From: an uncultured Mailhella sp.
Lineage (GTDB): Bacteria > Desulfobacterota > Desulfovibrionia > Desulfovibrionales > Desulfovibrionaceae
DNA length: 64,000 nt
Assembly: GCA_910578585.1 (NCBI GenBank)
Contig: CAJTRG010000001.1
Span: 186,001-250,000 of the forward strand
Direction: 5' to 3'
Part shown: positions 25,851 to 36,232 of the stretch, in pieces
Layout: every line of letters starts with the position of its first letter
Position numbering within the stretch: the stretch's first letter is position 1
Made by a program: the position numbers and the translations under genes
Notes under the pieces: model-generated
What the model saw: only the letters and a program-made list of their open reading frames with translations
Databases searched by the model: none
Told to the model about the DNA's origin: nothing

Positions 25851-26834
25851 ATGCAAGCTCCTGAAAAAAATTTAGCTTTTGATCTTGTACGTGTAACTGA
25901 ATCCGCAGCTTTATCCGCAGCACGTTGGCTTGGCCTCGGCAATAAAGAAGGTGGTGACGGTGCAGCTGTTGATGCTATGCGTCTTTCCTTTAATTCACTC
26001 GATATTAATGGAACTGTTATTATTGGTGAGGGTGAAAAAGACAATGCACCCATGCTCTATAATGGTGAAAAAATTGGTACAGGCGAAGGCCCTTGTTTAG
26101 ATATTGCTGTTGACCCGGTTGAAGGTACAAACCTTTTGGCTCTTGGTCGTCCCAATTCTATTTCTGTTATTGGTGCCTGTGCTGCCGGTGCTATGTATAA
26201 TCCCGGCCCAAGCTATTATATGCAAAAAATTGCTGTTGGCCCTGAAGCCCGCAATGTTATTGATATTGATGCTCCTGTAAAAGATAACCTGAAAAATATC
26301 GCAAAAGCACGCGGTAAAGATGTGCACGACCTCGTTGTTTTTGTCCTTGATAAACCTCGCCATCAACGCCTTATTCAGGAAATTCGTGCAACTGGCGCTC
26401 GTATTCAGCTCCATACTGACGGTGATGTTGCCGGTGCACTCATGGTTGCAGATCCAAGAGGCGGCATTGACGTTATGATGGGTACCGGCGGAACTCCTGA
26501 AGGTGTTATCGCTGCCTGTGCGCTGAAAGGTGTTGGCGGTCAGCTCTTAGGTCGTCTTGACCCGCAATCCATGGTTGAAAAAGAAGCCATTGAAAAAGCC
26601 GGCGTTGATATGCGTGAAATTCTTTCTATCGAACGCTTTATTAAATCTGATGATGCATTCTTTGCTGCAACTGGTATTTCCGGCGGTTCATTCCTCAACG
26701 GCGTAGAATTTGTGGGCGGCGGCGCTGTAACCCATTCTCTTGTTATCCGCGCAAAAACCGGTACTATTCGTTATATTGAATCTCACCATAACTGGAACAG
26801 ATTGATGAAATTCAGCGCGGTTGATTATTCATAG
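25851..26834 (+). CDS. glpX: Class II fructose-1,6-bisphosphatase
   Basis: A gluconeogenic enzyme that dephosphorylates fructose-1,6-bisphosphate. The 327 residues match GlpX along their length: GGDGAAVDAMR, GTVIIGEGEKD, the metal-binding DIAVDPVEGTN, MGTGGTPEGV and GGGAVTHSLV. A GAGGGAAGG-type ribosome binding site precedes the ATG. fabD starts 8 bp after the stop. Such a bisphosphatase is expected in a bacterium growing on lactate or other C2-C3 substrates. Confidence 0.96.
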   Translation: MQAPEKNLAFDLVRVTESAALSAARWLGLGNKEGGDGAAVDAMRLSFNSLDINGTVIIGEGEKDNAPMLYNGEKIGTGEGPCLDIAVDPVEGTNLLALGRPNSISVIGACAAGAMYNPGPSYYMQKIAVGPEARNVIDIDAPVKDNLKNIAKARGKDVHDLVVFVLDKPRHQRLIQEIRATGARIQLHTDGDVAGALMVADPRGGIDVMMGTGGTPEGVIAACALKGVGGQLLGRLDPQSMVEKEAIEKAGVDMREILSIERFIKSDDAFFAATGISGGSFLNGVEFVGGGAVTHSLVIRAKTGTIRYIESHHNWNRLMKFSAVDYS

Positions 26835-26842
26835 GTGATAAA

Positions 26843-27796
26843 ATGAGTATTGCAATATTATTTCCTGGCCAGGGTTCTCAAAAATTTGGCATGGGCAAAC
26901 GTTTATTCGAAAAAAGCCCAGAAGCTAAAGAACTGTGGCTTAAGGCTGAAAAAATCAGCGGTGTGCCTTTGCGTGAAATTTACTGGGAAAGCAACGACAA
27001 CACGCTTATGGCAAATACCCGCAATTTGCAGCCTGCTATTACTGTTGTGAACCTGGCTTTGTGGACGTATATCAAAGAATATATCAAGCCAACCTGCACG
27101 GCTGGTCATAGTCTTGGTGAATTTAGTTCCCTTGCGGCGGCAAAGGTACTCAGTGTTGATGATGTCTTGCAGGCGGTTTCTCTTCGCGGGCAGCTCATGG
27201 CTGACGCTGACCCTGACGGCATTGGTTCCATGTATGCCGTTTTGCGTCTCAATGCTGAACAGGTGGAAAATCTTTGTAAAGAAGTTTCTGAACGTTCTGG
27301 AAAAATGGTGCGTCTTGCCAATAGAAATACTCCTGGTCAATTTGCTATCAGCGGACATAAGCAAGCTCTTGAAGAGGTTGTTGAAAAAGCTCAGGATCTT
27401 GGCGGAAAATGTATTCCTCTTGCGGTGAGCGGGGCTTTCCATACGCCGCTTATGGCTGATGCTTCCAATGAATTTGCAAAGTATTTGGGCACACTTGATT
27501 TCCATGACGCGGAATTTCCCGTGTACTGCAATATCAACGGTGAACCCTTGACAGAAGCTGAAAAACTTCGTTCTGCCATGAAGAAACAAATGACTTCTTC
27601 TGTGTACTGGATTGAAATTATTTGCAATCAATATGAACATGGCGTGCGCAAATGGTTTGAATTTGGCCCTCAAGGCATTTTAACCCGTATGATGCGTCAA
27701 ATTATCAAGGTAAACGAAGGTGCGGACAGTTGCTTTGAGACTATCCATATTCCAAACCTTGAAGAAGCAGATAATTATATCAGCAATAACAGTTAA
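26843..27796 (+). CDS. fabD: Malonyl-CoA:ACP transacylase
   Basis: Loads malonate from CoA to acyl carrier protein for fatty-acid synthesis. The 317 residues carry the start motif FPGQGSQ, the nucleophile Ser90 in GHSLGEF, Arg in the LRGQLM stretch, and catalytic His200 in GAFHTPLM; E. coli FabD uses Ser92 and His201. The C-terminal FGPQG motif is present. It is coupled to glpX, not to other fab genes, which is unusual compared with the E. coli fab cluster. Confidence 0.96.
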   Translation: MSIAILFPGQGSQKFGMGKRLFEKSPEAKELWLKAEKISGVPLREIYWESNDNTLMANTRNLQPAITVVNLALWTYIKEYIKPTCTAGHSLGEFSSLAAAKVLSVDDVLQAVSLRGQLMADADPDGIGSMYAVLRLNAEQVENLCKEVSERSGKMVRLANRNTPGQFAISGHKQALEEVVEKAQDLGGKCIPLAVSGAFHTPLMADASNEFAKYLGTLDFHDAEFPVYCNINGEPLTEAEKLRSAMKKQMTSSVYWIEIICNQYEHGVRKWFEFGPQGILTRMMRQIIKVNEGADSCFETIHIPNLEEADNYISNNS

Positions 27797-27823
27797 TTTT
27801 TCGAAAGAAATTATTTTGTATAA

Positions 27824-27849
27824 ATCAGCCTAACAGGCTGATTTTTTTT
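27824..27849 (+). terminator. Terminator after fabD
   Basis: ATCAGCCT (27824-27831) and AGGCTGAT (27835-27842) form a perfect 8-bp stem with a 3-nt loop, followed by eight T. Confidence 0.9.
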
Positions 27850-27871
27850 ATTTAAAATTGTTCACTTTAAC

Positions 27872-27900
27872 TTGTCTAAACCCTGTATATTCGGTATATT
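27872..27900 (+). promoter_or_regulatory. Sigma-70 promoter for the alpha-2-macroglobulin-pbpC operon
   Basis: TTGTCT (27872-27877) and TATATT (27895-27900) with 17-bp spacing. A strong GGAGG site follows before ATG 27935. Confidence 0.65.
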
Positions 27901-27934
27901 TTAATGCTGAATTGTTTGATTTTGGAGGCTTTAT

Positions 27935-30900
27935 ATGAAAGCTTTGAAAAAGATTGTTTTCCTTAGTTTTTTGATGATATGTATGAGCAGTTCCTTTGCT
28001 TTTGCAAAAAATACTGTTGAAAATATTCGTTATTTACTGGAACAAACTGCCTATAATGAACAAACAGAACAGGAGATACTTCGGATAGTGCAGGGCAAAG
28101 ACCCTGTGTATTTGTATTTCTCTGCTGATGAACAAATTTGTAAAGAAAAATACGGCAAGAAAGCGTATGAAATCTGCAATCGCAGCTTTCAGAATGTTTT
28201 TCCAGGCACAGAACAGATTAAACTCACTCCTGCCATGGAAGGTAAATGGGAATGGACTTCTGATACTTCTCTTGTTTTCTATCCAGCCAAAGAATGGCAG
28301 GCTGATACAAAATATTCTGTAGAATTTGGTGAAGAAGCTTTGCCAAAACTGACAGTACTGACCAAGCCTGTAACCTTTACTACGCAAGCTTTTAGACCTG
28401 AAATTACTGCTGATTTTAAATTTGATCCTGAACATATTGAAACCATGATAATTACAGGTTCTATTTCATTCAACTATAAAGTAGAAGAAGAACAGGCAAA
28501 GGAAAAACTTCGCATTGTGTCAGGCACTGCCAAGACGGTGAGCCTTGGAAAAATGGAAACCAATTTTCATAATAATACCTTGTACTTTTCACTACCTGTG
28601 CTGAAAGTAAGTGATAGGGCAGAAGAAGTAAAAATTGAACTTCCAGCTGGCCTTCAAGCTGAAAACGGCGGAAAATTAGCGAAAACTTATGAATATGTGG
28701 TGAAAACTCCACCAAAAAATGAAATATTTAAAATAGTTGGCTGTGAGGCAGGGATTGAAAATTTGCCGAATCTTTCTGTAAAACAAAATATTGTAGTTGA
28801 GTTCAGTTTGCCTGTTTTGTCAAAGCAGTTCAGCAGTAAAAATATGAAAGCTGTGCTCTTGCCTCGTGATAAAGTGCAGGTAAAAGAAGGGGATAAAGAA
28901 AATCCGCCTTACAATTGGTGGACATTTACCGAAATCACAAGCGATGTTTTGAAAAAATCTGAGCCATTGAAACTGAACATCATGAATAATGCGGATGAGG
29001 CCGCACGTTTTCTCATGCTTGCTCCTGAAAGCGATATTGAAGCAGGCAGATGTGCCCTTATTACCTTTTCTGCTCCTATAGAAGGACCGGAAGGTTTTGT
29101 GCTTGATAAGGGAATAGACCTCCTAGTGCATTTTAAATCCCTGGACAGCACTGTGAAAATCATGCAAAAAGGCTCTTTGCTTTCTTTGCATGGCGATAAG
29201 AAACTTTCTCTTTATGCGCGAAATGCGGATAAGCTTCATTATGAAGTACGGCAAATTCGTCCAGAATTTATCAATTCCTATGTGCCGCTGCTTCGACAGG
29301 CTCAATATGATGAGGTCTATGGTTATCAGCTTGATACCATGAGCATTGTGCATGAGGGAGATTTGCCTTTGGCTTTTGTCAATGCAGAAAAGGCACAGTT
29401 CAGTTCTTTGGATTTAGCACCCTATGTAAAAAATGATAAAGGCTTTTTCCACGTGACTGTAACAGCGCAAAAAGGTGATATGACTGTTGCCCGTGATGAG
29501 CGCTTTATTATGCTCAGTGACCTTGGGCTTATTGTGAAAGCTGATGAGAATCAGGAGCATGTCAAAGCCTATATTATGTCTTTGCCAACGGGTAAGCCCA
29601 TTGGCGGGGTAAAGGTTGAAGTCTTGGGCGCTAATGGCATTGCGCTTTTCAGCGGAAAAACAGACAGAAACGGGATTGTCTCTCTGCCTTCCTTGCAAGG
29701 TTTTGAGCGGGAAAAACAAGTAACAGCCATTGCAGCAAGCTATAAAGACGATATGGCAGTTTTGCCCTTTGTAGATTATCAATTTGCTTTGCGTCCGCAA
29801 AATAAAATCAATACTGCCGGAAAAATCTTTTCTGAAAATAGTCTGAATGGTTTTATTTTCACTCAGCGCGATATTTATCGGGCAGGCGAAACAGCCTACT
29901 TTGGCTTTATTTTGAAACAAGGGGATCTGGGTAAGACTGCTTTGGAAAATGTACCGCTGACAGGAACTGTCTATGCAAGCAACGGGCAAATGATAAGCAA
30001 AGAGAAAATCACTTTGTCACGGCAGGGCATGGGTGAATTTTCCTGTAAACTTCCTGATAATGCCGTGAGCGGCGTCTATAATTTCCAGATTGAAAAAGCA
30101 GATACTTCTGCGCTTTTGGTTTCAAAAGATTTCCATGTTATGGATTTTACGCCTGATACGATTAAAGCACAGATTATAAATTCTCTGGAAAGCAAGAAAT
30201 ACTGGTACAATAAAGAAGACTTGCAGGATACTGTTTATACTGTCAGTGTGCAGAATTTATTTGGTTCACCTGCCATTAATAACACGGTCAACGCAAAGCT
30301 GATTGCAAGTCCTATGCGCTTTAGCTTTGATGGTGAATACAGCGCCTTTAAATTTTATGATGCAAGCAAGGCAGATAAAACAAATGTGCAGGAACTTGGC
30401 AAAACAACCACTGACGCAAAAGGACAAGCACAGATTAAGCTTGATACCAGTGCCATTGCTGATGAAAGCCTTGTTTTGACCTTGCAGGCTGATGTGCAGG
30501 ATGCCCAGGGCGGTTCCAGCATCAGCGTAAAGAATGTGCTGAATGTATCACCCCTTGCGGCTGTTGTGGGCTATAAAACGCAAAGCAATTTAGACTTTTT
30601 GACCCAAAATGAAAAGGCAAATCTTGCAATCATTGCCTTGGATGCCCTTGCAAAACCTTATGCCATGGGCGAACTTGCTTTAGAGTTATACGAGTCTGAA
30701 CTTGTCAAGAGCTTGGTAAAAGTGGACGGCAAGTATCAATATACCAAGGTTCGCCGTGAAAAACTCCTTTCTGAAACAAAAATTAAACTTGAGGCAAAAG
30801 TTCTGGATTTGAAGCTTGATACAGCAAACGTTGGCGATAAATTGCTTGTGCTCAAAGATCAAAAAGGCAAAACACTTTTGCAGGTTCGCTATACTGTAGT

Positions 30901-33685
30901 GGGCGACAGCCAAGTTCAATTTAATGAATATAAGCCTGCTATGCTGCAAGCAATTATTGATACAAAAGAATATCAGGCAGGCGAAAATATCAAAATAGCC
31001 CTGAAAACTCCGTATGAAGGAATGGGACTCATTACCCTTGAACGCGATAAAGTATATGCTGAAAAATGGTTTAGAGCGAAGAAGGGTGACGGTGTTCAAT
31101 ATATTGAAATACCAAAGGATTTAGAAGGTAAAGCCTATCTCAATGTTTTGTATTTCAGAAATATTGACGACAAGGAAATTTTTGTTGAGCCTTGCGCCAG
31201 TGTAGTTCTTCCTTTCACGGTGGATATTTCCAAACGTAAACTCGATGTACAGGTAACTGTTGGCAGCGGCGCAAAGGATTTTGTTGCTCGCCCCGGACAG
31301 GATTTGGAAGTTTCGGTGCAGACAAACGAAGCCGCTAAAGTGCTTGTCTATGCTGTGGATGAAGGCATTACCCAGCTCACTAATTATAAGTGCCCTGATC
31401 CACTCAAAGAACTTTTCTTGAATAGAGCACTTTCTGTGCAGACCTATCAATATTTGGATATGCTCATGCCGGAATTTTCGCTTATGCAAAAGGAATTGGC
31501 AAAATTCGGCGGCGGTGAAAGCCTGATGATGGCAAAAATGGCAAACGCCATGCGCGATGCCGGAGCAAATCCTTTCAAAGTGAGCAACCATAAGTCAGCC
31601 GTTTACTGGTCTGGACTTTTGGATGTGGATAAAAAAGGCACAAACGTAAAAATCCCTGTTCCAGATACCTATAACGGCAATATGCGCATTTTTGTGGTGG
31701 CATGTTCTGACATTAAGGTCAATGCCGTACAAAAAGATGTGTACTGTCAGGCAGAAGTGATTATTCAGCCTCATGTGCCAGCCTTTGTTGCTCCGAGCGA
31801 TGAATTTGAAATAACACTTTTACTCACGGATATGCGTAAGGATAAGAGCCAGAAAAATGTGGAACTTTCCTTTGATTTAGGCAATGCCTTTGAATTTATT
31901 GGAGAAAATGTTTCCTCGCTGACTCTTGAAGAAGATAAGCAAAATCTTGTTCATGTTCGTGCAAAGGTAAAGGATGAGGCAGATGTTTTAGGCGAAAAAA
32001 CACTTTTCTTTACTGTACAGGAAAAAAAGAGCGGGCTCAAAGTGACTATGCCTGTGTCTATTTCTGTGCGTCCGGCTTCTGCTCTTTATAGTTCTGTAGA
32101 ACTTGGCATGCTTGCAGAAAAGAATTCTGCCTATGCAAAAGAAAGTCTGATGAGCCGCACCCTTTATCCTCAATTTGCAAGCGTGACCGCAAGCGTATCT
32201 TCTGCTCCCATTCCATACGTACAGGCACTTTTGCAGCGCGATACCATGTGCTGGTATCCAAGTACTGTGCAGCGCGTTGCCAAGGCAATGCCTTTGCTTT
32301 ATTTGCTGGAACATAAGGAATATGCACCGCTTCTTGAAAAATTTGAAGAAGAGGCAATTCGCGAACAAATACTGGAATGCTTGAAATTGCTGGAAAGCCG
32401 TCAGAATTACCGCGATGTTTTCTATCGTTTTGATCATTATGGGCCTTTGTCAACCTATGAACTTTCCTTTGTTTTGGATTTTCTGACCACGGCACGGGAA
32501 AAGGGCATTGCTGTACCAAGTTATCTTTTTGATAATGTACTGAACAGCATGCAAAGAAAGCTTACGCAAATGCCAAAGGATTTGAATGAGGCACGAGCCA
32601 TTGCTTACGGGGCATGGGGACTCACCAGAAATGGTATTATCACTTCTCAAATCATGGCAAACCTGACCACATGGCTGCAGCAAAATGCGCCTGATTGGGA
32701 ACGCGATATTGTGGCTTCCCTTATGGCTGGTTCCATGAAGCTGATGATGCAGGATGAGCTTGCGGATATGTTTGTTGCAAAATATAATCCTGATAGTTTG
32801 CAGGAACATACGTATTTTGCATGGTTTGACGGTCTTTGCGAACGAGCTTTGTATTTTGAAATCATTACAAAGCATTTTGCGGAAAGACTGGAACATGAAA
32901 AGACGCAGCAAATTATGCAGGAAATGTACAGTTTATTGCAGGAATATTTTGCTCCAAGTTCTGAAGCTTTGGCAATCCGGGCTATTATTGAAAATGGCAG
33001 CAGGAAGGAAGTGCAGAATGTGACTGCAAAACTTGCTTTTGTTGATGAAGGCGGAAAGAGTATTGCGCAAGATGTAACAGAAGAGAAAAACGATTATAGC
33101 CAAAGCATTAAACTGGAAAATTCTGCACAAATTGCAGGCGTAAAACGTGTGCAAATGGAAGCAGACAAGCCGCTTTTCTATCAAGTCAGCGTAACAGGCT
33201 ATGATAAAAACCGCTTTGCAGACACTGAAAAGCCGCAAGCCTTTGCCATTACCCGGGAATTTCGTGATATGGACGGAAATCCAGTCAAGGATTTCCACGC
33301 AGGAGATGAAATTGTGGTGGCAATCAAAGGAAAGTCACTCACTGGCAAGGCAGAACAAGTGATGATAACCGACATTTTGCCTGCTGCCTTTGAATTTGTA
33401 ACCACAAAATCCGGTGAAGCGGCAAGCTTTAGAACCATGCAGGGCAAGCCAAATGTGGCTGATTTGCAGGAAGCAGATATGCAGGTTGAGTTTGCTGACA
33501 GACAGGAAGACAGAGCTTTCTTGTTTGCAACTTTGGAAAATCGTGAAACTGTTTTCCGCTATAAAGTGCGTGCAGGCAATAAGGGTAATTTCGTTTTACC
33601 TGATATCACAGCCCAATCAGTGGAAAATGCATTGCTTTATGCTCGTGATTTGTCCATACAAGATACCAGAATCATTGCAGAATAA
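27935..33685 (+). CDS. Bacterial alpha-2-macroglobulin without a thioester
   Basis: A 1916-residue periplasmic protein thought to trap foreign proteases and protect the cell wall together with PBP1C. A type I signal peptide (cleavage after about Ala24) is seen, not a lipobox. Macroglobulin domains follow: the A2M_N-type RDIYRAGETAYF near 645, the A2M core VYWSGLLDVD near 1225, the alpha-alpha barrel around 1400-1700, and a C-terminal MG10-type domain. The CxEQ thioester expected near the start of the barrel reads STVQ (Ser1443-Gln1446), so the covalent trap is lost although Gln is kept. A nearby Cys1439 does not fit the motif. pbpC begins 3 bp after the stop, the classic pairing for this family. 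Confidence 0.92.
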   Translation: MKALKKIVFLSFLMICMSSSFAFAKNTVENIRYLLEQTAYNEQTEQEILRIVQGKDPVYLYFSADEQICKEKYGKKAYEICNRSFQNVFPGTEQIKLTPAMEGKWEWTSDTSLVFYPAKEWQADTKYSVEFGEEALPKLTVLTKPVTFTTQAFRPEITADFKFDPEHIETMIITGSISFNYKVEEEQAKEKLRIVSGTAKTVSLGKMETNFHNNTLYFSLPVLKVSDRAEEVKIELPAGLQAENGGKLAKTYEYVVKTPPKNEIFKIVGCEAGIENLPNLSVKQNIVVEFSLPVLSKQFSSKNMKAVLLPRDKVQVKEGDKENPPYNWWTFTEITSDVLKKSEPLKLNIMNNADEAARFLMLAPESDIEAGRCALITFSAPIEGPEGFVLDKGIDLLVHFKSLDSTVKIMQKGSLLSLHGDKKLSLYARNADKLHYEVRQIRPEFINSYVPLLRQAQYDEVYGYQLDTMSIVHEGDLPLAFVNAEKAQFSSLDLAPYVKNDKGFFHVTVTAQKGDMTVARDERFIMLSDLGLIVKADENQEHVKAYIMSLPTGKPIGGVKVEVLGANGIALFSGKTDRNGIVSLPSLQGFEREKQVTAIAASYKDDMAVLPFVDYQFALRPQNKINTAGKIFSENSLNGFIFTQRDIYRAGETAYFGFILKQGDLGKTALENVPLTGTVYASNGQMISKEKITLSRQGMGEFSCKLPDNAVSGVYNFQIEKADTSALLVSKDFHVMDFTPDTIKAQIINSLESKKYWYNKEDLQDTVYTVSVQNLFGSPAINNTVNAKLIASPMRFSFDGEYSAFKFYDASKADKTNVQELGKTTTDAKGQAQIKLDTSAIADESLVLTLQADVQDAQGGSSISVKNVLNVSPLAAVVGYKTQSNLDFLTQNEKANLAIIALDALAKPYAMGELALELYESELVKSLVKVDGKYQYTKVRREKLLSETKIKLEAKVLDLKLDTANVGDKLLVLKDQKGKTLLQVRYTVVGDSQVQFNEYKPAMLQAIIDTKEYQAGENIKIALKTPYEGMGLITLERDKVYAEKWFRAKKGDGVQYIEIPKDLEGKAYLNVLYFRNIDDKEIFVEPCASVVLPFTVDISKRKLDVQVTVGSGAKDFVARPGQDLEVSVQTNEAAKVLVYAVDEGITQLTNYKCPDPLKELFLNRALSVQTYQYLDMLMPEFSLMQKELAKFGGGESLMMAKMANAMRDAGANPFKVSNHKSAVYWSGLLDVDKKGTNVKIPVPDTYNGNMRIFVVACSDIKVNAVQKDVYCQAEVIIQPHVPAFVAPSDEFEITLLLTDMRKDKSQKNVELSFDLGNAFEFIGENVSSLTLEEDKQNLVHVRAKVKDEADVLGEKTLFFTVQEKKSGLKVTMPVSISVRPASALYSSVELGMLAEKNSAYAKESLMSRTLYPQFASVTASVSSAPIPYVQALLQRDTMCWYPSTVQRVAKAMPLLYLLEHKEYAPLLEKFEEEAIREQILECLKLLESRQNYRDVFYRFDHYGPLSTYELSFVLDFLTTAREKGIAVPSYLFDNVLNSMQRKLTQMPKDLNEARAIAYGAWGLTRNGIITSQIMANLTTWLQQNAPDWERDIVASLMAGSMKLMMQDELADMFVAKYNPDSLQEHTYFAWFDGLCERALYFEIITKHFAERLEHEKTQQIMQEMYSLLQEYFAPSSEALAIRAIIENGSRKEVQNVTAKLAFVDEGGKSIAQDVTEEKNDYSQSIKLENSAQIAGVKRVQMEADKPLFYQVSVTGYDKNRFADTEKPQAFAITREFRDMDGNPVKDFHAGDEIVVAIKGKSLTGKAEQVMITDILPAAFEFVTTKSGEAASFRTMQGKPNVADLQEADMQVEFADRQEDRAFLFATLENRETVFRYKVRAGNKGNFVLPDITAQSVENALLYARDLSIQDTRIIAE

Positions 33686-33688
33686 TCT

Positions 33689-36043
33689 ATGTTAAAACAA
33701 CTGGGTACAAGATTTAAAACCAAAAAAATGCGTATGCTTTTGGTTTTGCTTGTACCCTTTTTCCTCTTTATTGTCAGCATTGTTTTGAGCGCGAAGCCGG
33801 ATCTTTATGAAAAGGCAGAGTTTTCCTGGCTTGTTCGGGACAGGCATGGCGAACGTCTTTGGCTAAGTTTAAGTGAAGACCAAAAATACCGTTATTTTGT
33901 GCCGTTAAAACAAATTCCTGGTGATATCATTGAAGCAACGATGCTGTATGAGGACAGGGATTTTTATACGCATTGCGGGGTAAATTTTTTCTCCATAGCA
34001 CGGGCTGCTTACAGTATGCTTGGAGGCGGGCGCAGGATCGGCGCGTCAACCATTACCATGCAGTTGGTGCGTCTTTCCGAGCAGGCAAAAACAGATACTT
34101 TTTTCAAAAAGATATGGCAGATTTGGCGGGCTTTTGTCTATGAATACCACTATTCCAAAGAGGAAATTTTAGAAGCCTATTTGAATTTGGCTCCTTATGG
34201 TTCCAATGTGGAGGGCATAGGAGCAGGGGCATATGTTTGGTTTCACAAGGAGCTATCAGCGCTGAATCTTGCAGAAATCATTGCTCTTGTGACTATTCCG
34301 CAAAATCCCAGAGCAAGAAATCCGCTCAAGCAGCCAAATCCGGTCTGGGATAGGGCACGGGAGCGTTTATTTAGTGTATGGGATGAGGAAAAGCCCAGTC
34401 CCTATAATGCATTTTTTGCGAAATTGCCGCTGACAGTCTTTGCGCCTAAAAATTTACCCTTTCATTGTCCCCATGCAGTTTTAGAAGTATATAAAAATCG
34501 TCCGCAAAATAAGGCTCAGTTTCCAGAACTGCAAGAAATTAAAACCAGTCTGGATTTGACCCTGCAAGCAGAATTGGAGCGGATTTTAACCGGCTATGTG
34601 GCGGATAAAAAAGCTTATGGTATTCATAACGGCGCAATAGTGCTGGCAAATTGGCAAACAGGGGAAATTTTATCGCTGGTGGGTTCAGCCAATTTTTATA
34701 ATGAGGCTATCAGCGGGCAAATTGACGGAACGAATATTCCCCGCTCCTATGGTTCAACGCTCAAGCCTTTTATTTATGCCCTTGCCCTGGAGCAGGGACT
34801 CATCCATTCCAAAAGTATTTTACTCGATACTGAGCGCAATTTTGCCGGTTACGAACCTGAAAATTCAGACGGGCGTTTTGTGGGGTCGCTTTATGCAGAT
34901 GATGCGCTCAAAAACAGCAGAAACATTCCTGCCATTTATTTAGCTGAACAATTAAAGTCCCCTGATTTATATGGTTTTTTGCAAAAGGCAAATATTATTT
35001 TGCCCTATAAGAAGGAGCATTATGGACTTGCCCTTGTCTTGGGGGGTGCAGAGCTTCGTTTGCGCGAACTTGCAAGTCTCTATGCCATGCTTGCTAATCG
35101 GGGTTTTTATAAGAAGCTGAGTTATTATCCGCAGTCTCCTCATAATGCGGAAAAGCCAGAGCCGCTTCTTAGTTCAGAAGCAAGCTATATTGTGCTCAAA
35201 ATGCTGGAAACAAAATCACCGTATCCTTTTAGTTCAGTGATTTCTTCATGGAAAACAGGTACTTCCAATGGGCAGCGTGATGCTTTAACTGCGGGGATAT
35301 TGGGTCCCTATGTTTTGGTTGTCTGGATTGGAAATTTTGATGCAAGTCCTAATCCCAATTTTATTGGGGCAAATGTGGCTTTGCCCTTATTCTTTCAGGC
35401 TGCGGAAAAATTGCAGCAAATGCAGGGAGGTCTTGATAAGTCCTGGTATACAAAGGATAAACTCAACGTCAAAGAAATAGAAGTGTGTGCTTCAACCGGT
35501 GATATCAATCTTTCTTTATGCGCGGATATGCCCAAAGTGCAGGCGTATTTTATTCCCGGTAAATCGCCTATAAAGGATACGGGCGTACTTCGGAAAATCC
35601 TTATCAATAAAGAGACGGGCCTTCGCGAATGCAAAGAAATTGCGGGCGTGACAGAGGAAAAAGTTTATGAGTTTTGGTCAGTTGAGCTGCAGCGCTTATT
35701 TGCCAAAGCGGGTATTCATAAAAAGCCCATTCCGCCCTACAGCTTGCAGTGTCTGCATGAAATTCAGCCTTATCAGGGGAGGACTCCGCAAATTATTTCT
35801 CCGGTCAAAGGTGTTTTATATCAGCAGGATATAAAAAATTCACAAGAAATTTCTTTGCTGGCGGATGTGGATCCTGATGTTCATCTTGTGCATTGGTTTG
35901 TGGATGATAGTTATCTTGGCTATACGGAGAGGAATGTGGGCTTGAGTTATGTACCCACCGTGGGCATGCATACGGTTTATGCAGTGGATGAGTTTGGGCG
36001 TTCCAGTTATTTTTCCTTTAAAGTGGAAAAAGCAAGTTTCTAG
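33689..36043 (+). CDS. pbpC: Penicillin-binding protein 1C
   Basis: Bifunctional murein glycosyltransferase/transpeptidase-type protein, 784 residues. One N-terminal transmembrane helix (about 16-34), a GT51 domain with catalytic Glu88 (EDRDFYTH) and the GASTITMQLVRL block, then a transpeptidase domain with Ser356-Thr-Leu-Lys359, SRN and KTGT (522-525). The C-terminal biPBP_C domain (about 690-780) ends the protein, which distinguishes PBP1C from PBP1A/1B. Start is 3 bp after the alpha-2-macroglobulin stop, so the two are coupled. Confidence 0.95.
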   Translation: MLKQLGTRFKTKKMRMLLVLLVPFFLFIVSIVLSAKPDLYEKAEFSWLVRDRHGERLWLSLSEDQKYRYFVPLKQIPGDIIEATMLYEDRDFYTHCGVNFFSIARAAYSMLGGGRRIGASTITMQLVRLSEQAKTDTFFKKIWQIWRAFVYEYHYSKEEILEAYLNLAPYGSNVEGIGAGAYVWFHKELSALNLAEIIALVTIPQNPRARNPLKQPNPVWDRARERLFSVWDEEKPSPYNAFFAKLPLTVFAPKNLPFHCPHAVLEVYKNRPQNKAQFPELQEIKTSLDLTLQAELERILTGYVADKKAYGIHNGAIVLANWQTGEILSLVGSANFYNEAISGQIDGTNIPRSYGSTLKPFIYALALEQGLIHSKSILLDTERNFAGYEPENSDGRFVGSLYADDALKNSRNIPAIYLAEQLKSPDLYGFLQKANIILPYKKEHYGLALVLGGAELRLRELASLYAMLANRGFYKKLSYYPQSPHNAEKPEPLLSSEASYIVLKMLETKSPYPFSSVISSWKTGTSNGQRDALTAGILGPYVLVVWIGNFDASPNPNFIGANVALPLFFQAAEKLQQMQGGLDKSWYTKDKLNVKEIEVCASTGDINLSLCADMPKVQAYFIPGKSPIKDTGVLRKILINKETGLRECKEIAGVTEEKVYEFWSVELQRLFAKAGIHKKPIPPYSLQCLHEIQPYQGRTPQIISPVKGVLYQQDIKNSQEISLLADVDPDVHLVHWFVDDSYLGYTERNVGLSYVPTVGMHTVYAVDEFGRSSYFSFKVEKASF

Positions 36044-36198
36044 ACTTTTTCCAGACTTTTTTAATTTAATTTTGTTTAAGTTTTTAAGCAAAATAATTGC
36101 CTGAAATCATGTTAATAATTTGTTAAATGAATGATTAATAATAAGAAAATATTATTATAACTATGTAAAAAGATTGCACTTAAAATTTTTATCCTTAT

Positions 36199-36226
36199 TT
36201 GACTTTAAAAAATTTTTGAATATAAA
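36199..36226 (+). promoter_or_regulatory. Sigma-70 promoter for the riboswitch-nrd transcript
   Basis: TTGACT (36199-36204) and TATAAA (36221-36226), spacer 16 bp. Predicted start near 36233, just before the aptamer. The 36044-36198 stretch between pbpC and this promoter is very AT-rich and holds only a weak 11-bp hairpin (36069-36094). Confidence 0.75.
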
Positions 36227-36232
36227 AAAACA

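Noticed and set aside
32249..32251. Cys1439 of the alpha-2-macroglobulin as a thioester cysteine
   Set aside because: It is followed by WYPS, not xEQ. Aligning the downstream TVQRVAKAMPLL block puts the motif Gln at 1446 and Ser1443 at the Cys position.
32058..32911. Several 150-codon antisense ORFs within the alpha-2-macroglobulin gene
   Set aside because: They are frame shadows of a gene with low stop frequency on the other strand, with no ribosome binding sites.
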